Shown here: positions 7,063 through 16,356 of the stretch, piece by piece | How positions within the stretch are numbered: position 1 is the first letter of the stretch | Layout of the letters: every line of letters begins with the position of its first letter | Assembly: GCA_902497035.1 (NCBI GenBank) | Contig: CABVDL010000001.1 | Coordinates: 34,236-98,235 of the forward strand | DNA: 64,000 nucleotides | Direction of reading: 5' to 3' | Origin: an uncultured Prevotella sp. | GTDB taxonomy: Bacteria; Bacteroidota; Bacteroidia; Bacteroidales; Bacteroidaceae | Translations under genes and position numbers: made by a program | The notes under the pieces: generated by a model | What the model saw: only the letters and a program-made list of their open reading frames with translations | Database searches by the model: none | Told to the model about the DNA's origin: nothing

Positions 7063-9321
7063 ATGAAGCGGATACTTTATTTCCTTTTCTCATTCATTCT
7101 GTTGGCGGCACCGTCGTTCGGACAGCGTGATACTACTGTTGCCGCGCAGCCCAATACGGTCAGGGTGACTGCTCCTGACCGCGTCGTCAAGGTACTGGCC
7201 ATTGGCAACAGTTTCTCGCAGGACGCCGTGGAGTCGCATCTCCACCAGTTGGCTGAGGCCTTGGGTTACAAGACCGTTATTGCCAATATGTACATTGGCG
7301 GTTGCTCACTGGAGACGCATTATCATAATATGGTGAACAATACGGCGGCCTACAGCTACCGCAAGATTGGCACCGACGGTGTCAAGGTGACCACGGCCAA
7401 TGTCACGTTGGAACAAGCTTTGAAGGATGAGCAGTGGGACTATGTAAGTCTTCAACAGAACAGCGGCCAGTCGGGGCAGTATGACACTTATGAGCCATAC
7501 TTGTCCCAGTTGGTGAGCTATATCCGAAAGACCGTTGGCGACAGCGTCAAGCTCGTATGGCACCAGACATGGGCTTATGCGCAGAGTTCCACCCACTCCG
7601 ATTTTTCCAACTACAACAAAGACCAGCTGACCATGTATCACGCCATAGTGGAGGCCTCGCGCAAGGCGTTCAATGACAATGGCTTTGATATCTTAGTCCC
7701 GGCCGGGACGGCAGTGCAGAACGCGCGCACGACCTTTATTGGCGACCACATGAACCGTGATGGCTATCATCTGAATATCCTCTATGGACGCTATACGGCC
7801 GCATGCACCTGGTGCGAGGCACTGTTCGGATGTGTGCTGGACAACAGTTATGCGCCTGAGGGCTTGTCGCGGTCGCTGCTTACGGCCACCCGCCAGTCAG
7901 CCCACTGTGCCTGGTTGAGTCCCGACTCGGTGACCGACCTGAGCAATATCGTCTCTGACGAGCAGCGCAGCGTGGTGTTCGTGCGGCCTGACGGCGACAG
8001 TCACCTCACCGATACACGTGACGGAAAATCGTGGAAGACGGCACTGGGATGGACTGATTTCCTTAGTGCCAAGGACAGGCTGTACGACGGTGACATGGTC
8101 TGCCTTGCGGGCGGCACCTATCAGGTGCCTGCCACATTGAGGTTCAGCAAGGGTCTGACCATAGCCGGCGGTTTCGACCCCTCGCTCACCGACACGACCG
8201 TCGCTGCCGTCAATCCTACCGACTGGCCGACTGTGCTTTCTGGCGATACCAATGGCGACGGAACAGCCGACGCCGGTGACCTTTGTGCCATCATGGCTTT
8301 CGACTTCAGCAAGGGCGGCCTTGAGTCGCTGCCCGTACGCCTGCGCGGCATCACCTTTACGGGTGCTTATGTGCCCAAGGACAGTGCCAGCACTGTGATG
8401 GGAGCGGTCTATCTGAAGAACTGTCAGAATGTGGAGGTGCAGCACTGCAACTTCATGGGTAACGTCGCGGCAGGCTATGGCGGCAGTGCCGTGAGGGCCG
8501 AATACAGTACAGTCCACTTCATCGACTGCCAGTTTACAGGCAACAAGGCCGACAGCCGCGGCGGAGCCATCCGATTATCGTCCAATTCTGCCACAAAAGG
8601 TTACACTACCCTGGAACGCTGTTTGCTTGCCGACAATGAGGTTAAGCAGAATGTGGGCAGTGCCATCTGTGTGCAGCACGGGCAGGGCCTGTACCTCGTC
8701 AATACGATTGTCACGGGCAACAGGGCCGGCTCCGGTGGTGCCATCTACAACAATGGCAAGGACAACACCTACCAGCGCAAGCTCTGTCTGGTCAGTTCTA
8801 CCGTGGCGGGTAACAGCGGAAGCTGTGAGATTGAATTCCCGAAGAATGCCAGCCTCTATATGGTCAACTCTATTGTGGCAGGCGGTCACAGCAGTGATAT
8901 TTATGCCCCGTCAGTCAGCCAATTTTATGACGGCGGCCACAACATCGTGGGTAATGTAAGCCAGACGCTCACCTTGGACGGGACTACGACGGGCGGCCAT
9001 ACGGTGAGTGAAATTTTCGGCGGCGACAACGTCTTTGTCAGTCCCGTGCTGGCCACCGGCGGCGTGCCCGTTGAGACGGTGGGTGACCTGGCGAACGGCT
9101 GGGGCATCGAGGCGGACACGTCGGTCGATTATTTTGGTAGTCCGCGTCAGGCCAATACCTGTCCGGGCGCCGTCGCGTCGGTCTCTACGGGCATCCGGGT
9201 GTTGCCGTCGCAGCGTGGTGCGGCTGACGGTCATGTCTATAACCTCAACGGCATGGCGGTGAAAGGCTCCCTGCACCGTGGTATCTATATCCGTAGCGGA
9301 AAGAAAATTGTAGTTCGTTAG
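7063..9321 (+). CDS. DUF4886 (SGNH-like) domain fused to a parallel beta-helix domain
   Basis: A 752-residue secreted protein with signal peptide (RILYFLFSFILLAAPSFG). Residues ~40-285 are a DUF4886 domain of the SGNH-hydrolase superfamily: VLAIGNSFSQDAV carries the likely nucleophile Ser50, with HQTWAY and GDHMNRDGYHLN (Asp and His of the last block) further on. Residues ~300-690 are a beta-helix homologous to the two upstream proteins, with FAGG-like LAGGTY, FDPSLTDT and a DTNGDGTADAGD Ca-loop. It ends with a VYNLNGMAV...RGIYIRSGKKIVVR tail. SGNH members are often carbohydrate O-acylesterases, so a deacylase linked to a glycan-binding or lyase helix is plausible. The start is one base after the previous stop. 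Esterase activity is inferred. Confidence 0.72.
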   Translation: MKRILYFLFSFILLAAPSFGQRDTTVAAQPNTVRVTAPDRVVKVLAIGNSFSQDAVESHLHQLAEALGYKTVIANMYIGGCSLETHYHNMVNNTAAYSYRKIGTDGVKVTTANVTLEQALKDEQWDYVSLQQNSGQSGQYDTYEPYLSQLVSYIRKTVGDSVKLVWHQTWAYAQSSTHSDFSNYNKDQLTMYHAIVEASRKAFNDNGFDILVPAGTAVQNARTTFIGDHMNRDGYHLNILYGRYTAACTWCEALFGCVLDNSYAPEGLSRSLLTATRQSAHCAWLSPDSVTDLSNIVSDEQRSVVFVRPDGDSHLTDTRDGKSWKTALGWTDFLSAKDRLYDGDMVCLAGGTYQVPATLRFSKGLTIAGGFDPSLTDTTVAAVNPTDWPTVLSGDTNGDGTADAGDLCAIMAFDFSKGGLESLPVRLRGITFTGAYVPKDSASTVMGAVYLKNCQNVEVQHCNFMGNVAAGYGGSAVRAEYSTVHFIDCQFTGNKADSRGGAIRLSSNSATKGYTTLERCLLADNEVKQNVGSAICVQHGQGLYLVNTIVTGNRAGSGGAIYNNGKDNTYQRKLCLVSSTVAGNSGSCEIEFPKNASLYMVNSIVAGGHSSDIYAPSVSQFYDGGHNIVGNVSQTLTLDGTTTGGHTVSEIFGGDNVFVSPVLATGGVPVETVGDLANGWGIEADTSVDYFGSPRQANTCPGAVASVSTGIRVLPSQRGAADGHVYNLNGMAVKGSLHRGIYIRSGKKIVVR

Positions 9322-9332
9322 TTCGTCCAGAT

Positions 9333-10739
9333 ATGTATCGTAGAATAAGTTTGCTCATGGCGCTGCTCCTGATGACCGGCATCGTCGGGGCAGCGCACAA
9401 GGAGCGCCGCGTCACCATTATGGGGCTTGGCGACTCCATTACTGAAGGTGGCGTGTCAGCCGGTTCTTCTTTCCACAGCTATCTTTTTCCCTTGTGGGAG
9501 ATGCTCATGCAGGAAGGCTATACGCAATGTGTGTTCGTCGGTCCAAGAACGAGTCCATGCCCGACGGGAACCATCCGCCATTGCGGTTTCTCGGGGAAGA
9601 ACGTGGAGTTTCTCAATGCCCGCATCGATTCCATCTACAGGGCCTGTCCTGCCGACATTGTGCTGCTGCATGCGGGTCACAACCACTTTGATACCGAGCG
9701 GCCGGTGGCTCACATGATGCAATGCTACCGCGACATTGAGCGAAAGATACACCGCGTTAACCCCCATGCCGTGATTGTCATCGCGAAGGTCATCACCAGC
9801 GGCAAGTTGCCCAAATACGCCTATCTGCCTGAACTCAATGACAGTATTGCGCTTTGGGTGCGGCGCAAGCATGATAAGAGGCTGCTGCTCTGCGATATGA
9901 CCGTGGGCTGGGACTGGCACCAAATGACCATTCCAGACCGTGTTCATCCAAATCCGGCGGGTGCCGCACTTATGGCCACCCGGTGGTTCGAGGTGCTTCG
10001 CACGTTGCTGCCGAAGGCTACGGATGAGGGATGCTATCGCAAGGTGGTATATAAAAACAACATTAAGGGCCGTCCATTGTCGCTAACCATTTACAGGCCG
10101 TCATTGTCGTCAGATGCCAAAACGATAGTGCGGCGGCCGTGTATCCTTTATTTCTTCGCGGGTGGCTGGCAGACCGGCTCGCCACTCCAGTTTGTCCGCG
10201 AATGCAGTCATTACAGTAAAAAGGGCATTGTGGCCATCAGTGCCGACTACAGCATTGCCAATGTGGATGGCACGTTGCCGTGTGATGCGTACAGGGATGC
10301 AACGGACGCTTACCGTTGGGTGGTGGCGCATGCCGACAGTTTGGGTATCGATTCGCAACGGATTTATCTGGCGGGCTGCTCGGCGGGAGCCACGATGGCG
10401 GCACTGATGGCCTTGGACCGCCGTGCCGAGGCCAGACCGTGCGGGTTGCTGCTTTACTATCCTGTGCTGCAGAAAATAAAGAATAGTGCTGCCGTGTTTG
10501 GAGTCGACGACAAGGCTTCATGTCTGCCCGCACCGGCGTTGCTGGTCTATGGCGACAAGGATCCGATGACACCGATGGACGAGGTGTCGCGCTTCGTCAG
10601 TCAGCAGCAGGCGTGTGGTGCGGCCGTCAGCCTGAAAATCTTCAAGGGCTGCGGTCATCCCATCTTCCATTACCGCTCGCTTGAACAGAAAATATTTGAT
10701 AGGTATATCAGGGTAACAGACCGTTTCCTGCGATTGTAG
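9333..10739 (+). CDS. Two-domain esterase: N-terminal SGNH, C-terminal alpha/beta-hydrolase
   Basis: A 468-residue secreted protein (signal peptide LLMALLLMTGIVGA). Residues ~25-230 are an SGNH/GDSL hydrolase: MGLGDSITEGG with Ser35, HAGHNHF at the block III position and DRVHPNPAGA with the Asp/His pair. Residues ~245-468 are an alpha/beta-hydrolase of the acetyl-esterase/BD-FAE type: FFAGGW oxyanion region, AGCSAG with Ser350, YGDKDP and GCGHPIF for Asp and His. Both triads look complete. Such enzymes remove acetyl or feruloyl groups from plant glycans; two esterase folds in one chain could act on different esters. It starts 11 bp after the DUF4886/beta-helix gene and is the last plus-strand gene of this cluster. 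The gene at 17670-19100 has the same two domain types in reverse order. Confidence 0.78.
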   Translation: MYRRISLLMALLLMTGIVGAAHKERRVTIMGLGDSITEGGVSAGSSFHSYLFPLWEMLMQEGYTQCVFVGPRTSPCPTGTIRHCGFSGKNVEFLNARIDSIYRACPADIVLLHAGHNHFDTERPVAHMMQCYRDIERKIHRVNPHAVIVIAKVITSGKLPKYAYLPELNDSIALWVRRKHDKRLLLCDMTVGWDWHQMTIPDRVHPNPAGAALMATRWFEVLRTLLPKATDEGCYRKVVYKNNIKGRPLSLTIYRPSLSSDAKTIVRRPCILYFFAGGWQTGSPLQFVRECSHYSKKGIVAISADYSIANVDGTLPCDAYRDATDAYRWVVAHADSLGIDSQRIYLAGCSAGATMAALMALDRRAEARPCGLLLYYPVLQKIKNSAAVFGVDDKASCLPAPALLVYGDKDPMTPMDEVSRFVSQQQACGAAVSLKIFKGCGHPIFHYRSLEQKIFDRYIRVTDRFLRL

Positions 10740-10800
10740 GCCTAAAGTAAATGGGGCAGCATTGCGAGCAAACTCGCAGGCTACCCCATTTACTTCGGGC
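10740..10800. terminator. Long composite stem-loop between convergent genes
   Basis: Outer arms 10740-10760 and 10780-10800 pair over about 21 bp with few mismatches (core AGTAAATGGGG / CCCCATTTACT). The loop holds a second stem, TGCGAG (10763-10768) / CTCGCA (10773-10778). A further small hairpin, TGCACC-CATA-GGTGCA, lies at 10802-10817. It separates the plus-strand esterase from minus-strand trxA, so it could terminate both. No long T-run follows on either side. Confidence 0.5.
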
Positions 10801-10866
10801 CTGCACCCATAGGTGCAAAGCCTGTCAACTTCGTTTGAAAAAAACTCCGTCAGTTAGAATTGTGTC

Positions 10867-11187
10867 TTATGCCTCCAGCAGCTTGTCGAACTTTTCCTGG
10901 AACTTGCTTTTTTGGGCGGCGCCGACAAACTTGTCAACCAGCTGGCCGTTCTTGAAGAACAGCACGGTGGGGATGTTGCGCACGCCAAACTCGAGCGCGA
11001 TGTCGTCGTTCTCCTCAACGTCGCACTTGCCGACGATGAGCTTTCCGTCGTACTCCTTGGCCAGCTCGCTCATGATTGGGCTGACCAGACGGCATGGGCC
11101 GCACCAAGTGGCCCAAAGGTCAACGACCAAGGGCAAATCGCCGTTCTTATACTGTTCAAAGTTCTCAGTTGTAATTTCAACTTCCAT
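10867..11187 (-). CDS. trxA: Thioredoxin
   Basis: A 106-residue cytoplasmic thioredoxin, the normal length for the family. The active site WCGPC (Cys29 and Cys32) follows the strand LVVDLWAT, and the cis-proline segment is NIPTVLFF. It reduces protein disulfides and supplies electrons to enzymes such as peroxiredoxins (a bcp homologue lies at 37750-38202). It is last on a minus-strand run after dnaE and tsaE but has its own clear promoter in the 150-bp gap before it, so it can be expressed independently. Start ATG at 11187 matches the family N-terminus. Confidence 0.95.
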   Translation of the reverse strand: MEVEITTENFEQYKNGDLPLVVDLWATWCGPCRLVSPIMSELAKEYDGKLIVGKCDVEENDDIALEFGVRNIPTVLFFKNGQLVDKFVGAAQKSKFQEKFDKLLEA

Positions 11188-11257
11188 GATTATTCCTTTC
11201 TTGTTGTTATGATTATTCGCTCATGTGGCGCGGATCCTGCAACCCGCAAATGTCCTG

Positions 11258-11289
11258 CAAAATTAAGCATTTCATCCCATACAAGCAAA
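11258..11289 (-). promoter_or_regulatory. Promoter of trxA (Bacteroidetes sigma-70 type)
   Basis: On the minus strand TTTG (11286-11289) is followed after exactly 20 bp by TAATTTTG (11258-11265), matching the Bacteroidetes -33/-7 consensus TTTG-N19/20-TAnnTTTG. The trxA start lies about 70 bp downstream. Confidence 0.75.
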
Positions 11290-11337
11290 CTTTCCTTGAA
11301 AACATTGTTTGAAAACCTTGTTTTGTTCCTTTGTCAA

Positions 11338-11751
11338 TCAAAACTCGACGGTGCGGGTTCCGTCTTCCTGTTGAGTGATTTTAACCATGACGGTGTCCTC
11401 AGGCAGGATTTCCTCTATCAGCTCAGGCCATTCGAGGAAGCAGAGCGCGCCGCTATAGAAATACTCCTCATAGCCCATGTCGTAAACCTCCTCAAGCTTC
11501 TTGATGCGGTAGAAATCGAAATGATAGATGACGTCGTTGGTCGTTGCGGTATGATACTCGTTGACGATGGCGAATGTCGGAGACGTGATGATGTCCTCGA
11601 CGCCAAGCTCCTCGCATACGGCTTTGATGAATGTGGTCTTGCCGGCCCCCATCTTGCCGTAGAAGGCAAACACGTGGCCGTGGCCCATATTGTCAATAAA
11701 CTCGCGGGCTGCCTCGTGGATGGTGTCCAATGATTTGATGGTTATCTTCAT
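11338..11751 (-). CDS. tsaE: tRNA threonylcarbamoyladenosine biosynthesis ATPase TsaE
   Basis: A 137-residue P-loop protein. The Walker A motif GKMGAGKTTF is at residues ~32-41, followed by SPTFAIVNEY (switch region) and YHFDFYRI, all typical of TsaE/YjeE. TsaE works with TsaB and TsaD to install the t6A modification at position 37 of ANN-decoding tRNAs. The gene lies 24 bp downstream of dnaE on the same strand and is probably co-transcribed with it. The other t6A genes are not in the window. Length and motifs agree with the family. Confidence 0.93.
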   Translation of the reverse strand: MKITIKSLDTIHEAAREFIDNMGHGHVFAFYGKMGAGKTTFIKAVCEELGVEDIITSPTFAIVNEYHTATTNDVIYHFDFYRIKKLEEVYDMGYEEYFYSGALCFLEWPELIEEILPEDTVMVKITQQEDGTRTVEF

Positions 11752-11775
11752 GATGAATGAATTAAAATCTTCCTG

Positions 11776-14700
11776 TCAGTTGATATTGTAGCTCATGTTC
11801 TTGTTGTCCTCAATATATTGCACGAGGTCTTTCGACACCTCGATGCGCTGTCTGGCGGCACGCAGCAGGATATGGGTGTTGGTGGTCTCGTCGGTGACGT
11901 TGAAGTAGAGCTCTGTGGGGCCCTTGCGGTCTTGTATCATCGTCTCGATGTCGTTGGCCACCGTGTCGTCAATCTTGTCGCTTGGCACGTTGATGGTGAA
12001 GCGCTCGATGCGTTTGTCCTTAGCGCTTTGGAGAAACTCCACGTTGCTGATGGTCAGGGTAAACATGCGGCTGGTGGGGAAGCGCTTGGCGTATCTTGCC
12101 TTGACAAAGACGGAGTAGCCCTCCTGCAGCATGCCGCTCCATCGCCCCCATTCCTCGCCGAAGATGGCGATGTCGCCTGCTCCCTCGAAGTCCTCTATGG
12201 TCACTATTCCGAAAGGCTCGCCGCGCTTGTCGAAGCGCTTGTCTACCTTGGTGACGATGCCGCCGAAGGAGAGGTCGCCCCTTTCGGCCAGCTGCTCATG
12301 CATACTGCGGTCGCCCATCTCCTTGCAGAGTGTGTTGCAGAGATGGCGCAGCACGATGGCATAGTCGTCGAGGGGGTGGGCCGAGAGATAGATGCCGACG
12401 AGCTTCTTTTCCATGTCAAGCAGCTGGAGCTTGCTCCACGGCTCGGCTTTCGGCACGGGCGGGTAGGTGATGGTGCTGGCTGAGGCCATCGCGCCAAACA
12501 GCGAGTTGGCACTCTCTTTCTTATCCTGCTGGTATTGTTGGGCGAAGCGCACGAGGCTGTCGAGGAAAATCTCGCCCTTGCCGTTGGGAGCCATGTACTG
12601 CTCGCGCATCAGTCCGAAGCCGTCGAATGCCCCGCTGAGGGCGAGGCTCTCAAAGGCCTTGCGGTTGAGGTCGCGCAGAGACACGCGGCAGGCAAAGTCG
12701 TAGATGTCTTTATAGGGACCGTTGGCCTCGCGCTCCTGGACGATGGCTCTCGCGGGCCCCTCCCCGATGCCGCCGATGGCCTTGAGGCCGAAACGTATCT
12801 CGCCTTTCTTATTGACGCCGAACGACTCGTAGCTCTCGTTGACATCAGGGCCGAGGGTCTTGACCTTCATCGCCTTGCACTCCTCCATAAGCTTCTTGAT
12901 CTCGCCGATGTCCGACGAGCGGCGGGTCATCAGGGCAGCCATGAACTCGGCAGGATAGTGGGCTTTGAGATAGGCCGTCTGGTAGGCCACCCATGAGTAG
13001 CAGGTGGCATGAGATTTGTTGAACGCGTAAGAGGCGAATTTCTCCCAGTCGGCCCAAATCTTCTCCAGCACCTTTGTGTCGTAGCCATTCGCCGCTCCCT
13101 GCTTGAGGAACTTTGGCTTCATGGCGTCGACGATGGCTTTCTTCTTCTTACCCATGGCCTTACGCAGGGCATCGCTCTCGCCGCGGGTGAAGCTGGCAAG
13201 CTGTCTGGACAGGAGCATCACCTGCTCCTGATAGACAGTGATGCCGTAGGTGTCTTTCAAGTATTTCTCCATGCAGGGAATGTCGTACTTGATGAGGCTC
13301 GGGTCCTTCTTTCGCGCGATGAACTCTGGAATGTAGTCCATGGGTCCGGGGCGGTAGAGGGCGTTCATGGCGATGAGGTCCTCGAAAACGGTGGGATGCA
13401 ACTCTTTCAGATACTTCTGCATGCCGGGCGACTCAAACTGGAACGTGCCGATGGTGCGGCCCTCCTGGTAGAGCTTGTAGGTGAGCTCGTCGTCAAGGGG
13501 AATATTGTCGAGGTCGATGATGTCGCCGGTGGTCTGCTTGATGACCTTGCAGGCCTCCTTCAGCTCCGAGAGGGTTTTCAGTCCGAGGAAGTCCATCTTG
13601 ATGAGCCCCGTTGACTCGATGACATGCCCGTCGTATTGCGTCACCATACACTTCAGCTCGGGAAAGTCGGGATCGTCGGCCGTGGCCACCGGCACCCAGT
13701 CGCTGATGGGGTCGCGGCAGATGATGAAGCCGCACGCGTGAATGCCCGTGCCGCGTATGGTACCCTCAAGCATTTTGGCGTATTTGATGGTGTTGCGCTC
13801 GCGCGGGTCGGTAGAAACCTCGGCCTCGCGCAGCTCCGGCACGCACTCGATGGCATTCTTCAGGTTCATCTTCTTGCCGTTGGGCAGCCGGTCGGGGATG
13901 GCTTTCTTCAGCGCGTTCGAGCGGTCGATGGGCAGTTTCTCCACGCGGGCCACGTCGGCAATGGAGTTTTTCGTGGCCATGCTGGCGTAGGTGATGATAT
14001 GGGCGCAGTTCTCTGCGCCGTACTTGTCCATGACCCACCGCAGTACCTTTCCGCGGCCGTCGTCGTCGAAGTCGGTGTCGATATCCGGCAGGTTGACACG
14101 GTCGGGATTGAGGAAACGCTCAAACAGCAAGTCGTATTTCAGCGGGTCAATCTTCGTGATGCCCAGGCAGTAGGCCACTACGGAGCCTGCGGCCGAGCCA
14201 CGTCCCGGCCCCACCCATACGCCGAGCTCCTCGCGCGCGGCCCTGATGAAGTCCTGCACAATGAGGAAGTAGCCGGGGAAACCCATTGTCTTCATCACGT
14301 GCAGCTCAAAGTTGATATGCTCCCTCACATTGTCGGGAAGGGGGTCGCCATAGCGCTGCCTGGCTCCGTCGTAGGCGAGCTTGGCCAGATAGTCAGCCTC
14401 GAACTTGATGCGGTAAATTTTGTCGTAGCCGCCCAGGCGCTCAATCACAGCCTTGCCCTTGTCCTCGGGCAGGGGGTTGAGCCCGTTCTCGTCGGAGGTG
14501 AATTCCTTGTAAAGGTCTTCCTCGGAGAATTTTCTGCGCCATTCCTCCTCGGTGCCGAAACTCTCGGGAATGGGGAAGAAAGGCATAATGGGTCCGTGGT
14601 CGATGCTGTAGAACTCCACCTTGTTTAGTATCTCCAGCGTGTTGCTCAGTGCCTCAGGCACGTCGCTGAAGATGGCGTTCATCTCCTCACGGGTCTTAAA

Positions 14701-15495
14701 CCACTCCTGCTTGGTGTAGAGCATGCGCTTGGGGTCGTCGAGGTCCTTGCCTGTAGCCAGGCAGAGCAGGTGGTCGTGAGCCTCGGCGGTGTCCTTGTCT
14801 TCGAAGTGGCAGTCGTTGGTGCAGATGAGCTTGATGCCGTATTCCTTGGACAGCTGCATCAGCACGGCGTTCACCTTCTGCTGCTCTGGAAACACGTCGC
14901 GGTTGGCCCTGATGGAGGGGTCGGTCACCTCGTGGCGCTGCAGCTCAAGGTAATAGTCGTCACCGAACACCCTGTGGTACCATTCCACGGCCTCGCGTGC
15001 CCCGTCGAGGTCGCCCCTCATAATCTTCTGCGGCACCTCGCCGCCAAGGCAGGCCGAGCTGACGATAAGTCCCTCGTGATATTTCTCCAGGTCGTAGCGG
15101 TCGGTGCGCGGCCGGTAGTAATAGCCGTCGACCCACGAGCGGCTTACCAGCTTGATGAGGTTCTTGTAGCCCTTATAGTTCTTGGCCAGTACGATGAGGT
15201 GATAGCCGGAGTTGTCGCCATCCTCTTTCTTGCGGTCTTCCTTATGGTGGTGGGCCACGTACATCTCGCATCCGAAGATGGGCTTGAAGGGCTCCAGTCC
15301 GTCGGCCTTGCGCTTCTTGTTGACCGACGCGCAGTAGTCGCTGAACTCCTTGATGCCATACATCACGCCGTGATCGGTGATGGCCATGCCCTTCATGCCG
15401 TTCTGGACAGCCTTGTCAACCAGGTGGGGAACCTTGGACTGTCCGTCAAGGATGGAGTAGTGCGTATGTACGTGCAAATGAACAAAATCTTCCAT
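11776..15495 (-). CDS. dnaE: DNA polymerase III alpha subunit
   Basis: A 1239-residue replicative polymerase catalytic subunit of the DnaE1 type. It starts with a PHP domain (VHLHVHTHYSILDG, MAITDHG) and continues with the C-family polymerase core, where PDIDTDFDDDGR supplies two catalytic aspartates. Fingers/tandem HhH motifs follow (IGGIGEGPARAIV), then an OB-fold region (GDLSFGGIVTKVDKR) and a short C-terminal tail. Length fits family members, and no frameshift is visible over the 3.7 kb. It is divergent from psd; both have recognisable promoters in the 168-bp gap. tsaE follows 24 bp downstream. Confidence 0.96.
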   Translation of the reverse strand: MEDFVHLHVHTHYSILDGQSKVPHLVDKAVQNGMKGMAITDHGVMYGIKEFSDYCASVNKKRKADGLEPFKPIFGCEMYVAHHHKEDRKKEDGDNSGYHLIVLAKNYKGYKNLIKLVSRSWVDGYYYRPRTDRYDLEKYHEGLIVSSACLGGEVPQKIMRGDLDGAREAVEWYHRVFGDDYYLELQRHEVTDPSIRANRDVFPEQQKVNAVLMQLSKEYGIKLICTNDCHFEDKDTAEAHDHLLCLATGKDLDDPKRMLYTKQEWFKTREEMNAIFSDVPEALSNTLEILNKVEFYSIDHGPIMPFFPIPESFGTEEEWRRKFSEEDLYKEFTSDENGLNPLPEDKGKAVIERLGGYDKIYRIKFEADYLAKLAYDGARQRYGDPLPDNVREHINFELHVMKTMGFPGYFLIVQDFIRAAREELGVWVGPGRGSAAGSVVAYCLGITKIDPLKYDLLFERFLNPDRVNLPDIDTDFDDDGRGKVLRWVMDKYGAENCAHIITYASMATKNSIADVARVEKLPIDRSNALKKAIPDRLPNGKKMNLKNAIECVPELREAEVSTDPRERNTIKYAKMLEGTIRGTGIHACGFIICRDPISDWVPVATADDPDFPELKCMVTQYDGHVIESTGLIKMDFLGLKTLSELKEACKVIKQTTGDIIDLDNIPLDDELTYKLYQEGRTIGTFQFESPGMQKYLKELHPTVFEDLIAMNALYRPGPMDYIPEFIARKKDPSLIKYDIPCMEKYLKDTYGITVYQEQVMLLSRQLASFTRGESDALRKAMGKKKKAIVDAMKPKFLKQGAANGYDTKVLEKIWADWEKFASYAFNKSHATCYSWVAYQTAYLKAHYPAEFMAALMTRRSSDIGEIKKLMEECKAMKVKTLGPDVNESYESFGVNKKGEIRFGLKAIGGIGEGPARAIVQEREANGPYKDIYDFACRVSLRDLNRKAFESLALSGAFDGFGLMREQYMAPNGKGEIFLDSLVRFAQQYQQDKKESANSLFGAMASASTITYPPVPKAEPWSKLQLLDMEKKLVGIYLSAHPLDDYAIVLRHLCNTLCKEMGDRSMHEQLAERGDLSFGGIVTKVDKRFDKRGEPFGIVTIEDFEGAGDIAIFGEEWGRWSGMLQEGYSVFVKARYAKRFPTSRMFTLTISNVEFLQSAKDKRIERFTINVPSDKIDDTVANDIETMIQDRKGPTELYFNVTDETTNTHILLRAARQRIEVSKDLVQYIEDNKNMSYNIN

Positions 15496-15517
15496 GATGT
15501 GTCGTTGAATGGGAGTG

Positions 15518-15549
15518 TAAAGTTACGCCTAAAAAACGACATGCCCAAA
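15518..15549 (-). promoter_or_regulatory. Promoter of dnaE
   Basis: Minus-strand TTTG (15546-15549), a 20-bp spacer, then TAACTTTA (15518-15525), one base off the TAnnTTTG consensus. It leaves a leader of roughly 15-20 nt before the dnaE ATG. Confidence 0.6.
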
Positions 15550-15565
15550 AGAAGAGGGCTAAAAG

Positions 15566-15597
15566 TTTGTGGGTTAAACAAAAAACGTTTAACTTTG
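15566..15597 (+). promoter_or_regulatory. Promoter of psd-pssA-DUF4834 operon
   Basis: TTTG at 15566-15569, a 20-bp spacer, then TAACTTTG at 15590-15597, a perfect Bacteroidetes -33/-7 pair. The psd start is 66 bp downstream. Confidence 0.78.
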
Positions 15598-15663
15598 CAG
15601 TGTATTGATTAATATGCCTAAAACAATCATTACATTAAGGCACAGAAAACCAATATTATCGTC

Positions 15664-16356
15664 ATGGGAAAGAAATTAAAGAAGATAAAGAATATACGTA
15701 TTCATAACGAGGGAAACGACCAGCTCATCTATGGCTTGCTCTTTATCGTTGCCGTAGGCGTGATGCTTTGGCACTTTGTGAGCAATCCTATTCCATTCTG
15801 GGTATTTTTGGCAGTAGCTGGCGTTATATATGGAATTGTACTCAATTTCTACCGTTGCCCTATCCGATACTTGAATATGGAGAGCACCGACGGCATCGTG
15901 GTGGCTCCGGCCGACGGCAAGATTGTCGTCATCGAGGAGGTTGACGAGGATACCTATTTTCATGACAGGCGTTTGATGATCAGTATCTTTATGAGCCTCA
16001 CCAACGTGCACGCCAACTGGTTTCCCGTTGACGGAAAGGTGAAGATGGTAAGGCATTTCGACGGAAATTTCTATCGTGCCTATCTTCCTAAGGCCAGCGA
16101 GGAGAATGAGCATGCTGACATCATGATTACGACTGAACGGGGTGTGGATGTGCTGTGCCGTCAGATTGCAGGCGCCATGGCACGCCGCATCGTCACCTAT
16201 GCCAAGGAGGGTGAGGACTGTTATATTGATGAGCATTTAGGATTTATCAAGCTGGGCTCGCGCGTTGACGTGTTTCTTCCTGTCGGATCGGAGGTATGCG
16301 TGAAGATGGGGCAGAAGACTACGGGCGACCAGACGGTAATAGCAAAACTGAAATGA
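15664..16356 (+). CDS. psd: Phosphatidylserine decarboxylase
   Basis: A 230-residue membrane-associated enzyme that converts phosphatidylserine to phosphatidylethanolamine. Two hydrophobic segments near the N-terminus ([15 protein letters not shown] and [17 protein letters not shown]) anchor it. The self-cleavage site that produces the pyruvoyl group is in [12 protein letters not shown], where LGS is the conserved core; this is the short Psd form, with LGSR in place of the LGST of E. coli. Also conserved is [13 protein letters not shown]. The stop codon overlaps the pssA start (ATGA), so the two enzymes of phosphatidylethanolamine synthesis are translationally coupled. Confidence 0.93.
   Translation: MGKKLKKIKNIRIHNEGNDQLIYGLLFIVAVGVMLWHFVSNPIPFWVFLAVAGVIYGIVLNFYRCPIRYLNMESTDGIVVAPADGKIVVIEEVDEDTYFHDRRLMISIFMSLTNVHANWFPVDGKVKMVRHFDGNFYRAYLPKASEENEHADIMITTERGVDVLCRQIAGAMARRIVTYAKEGEDCYIDEHLGFIKLGSRVDVFLPVGSEVCVKMGQKTTGDQTVIAKLK

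Noticed and set aside
13624..14628. Long plus-strand open frame opposite dnaE (334 codons)
   Set aside because: Antisense to the conserved polymerase core; no family-like sequence and no promoter.
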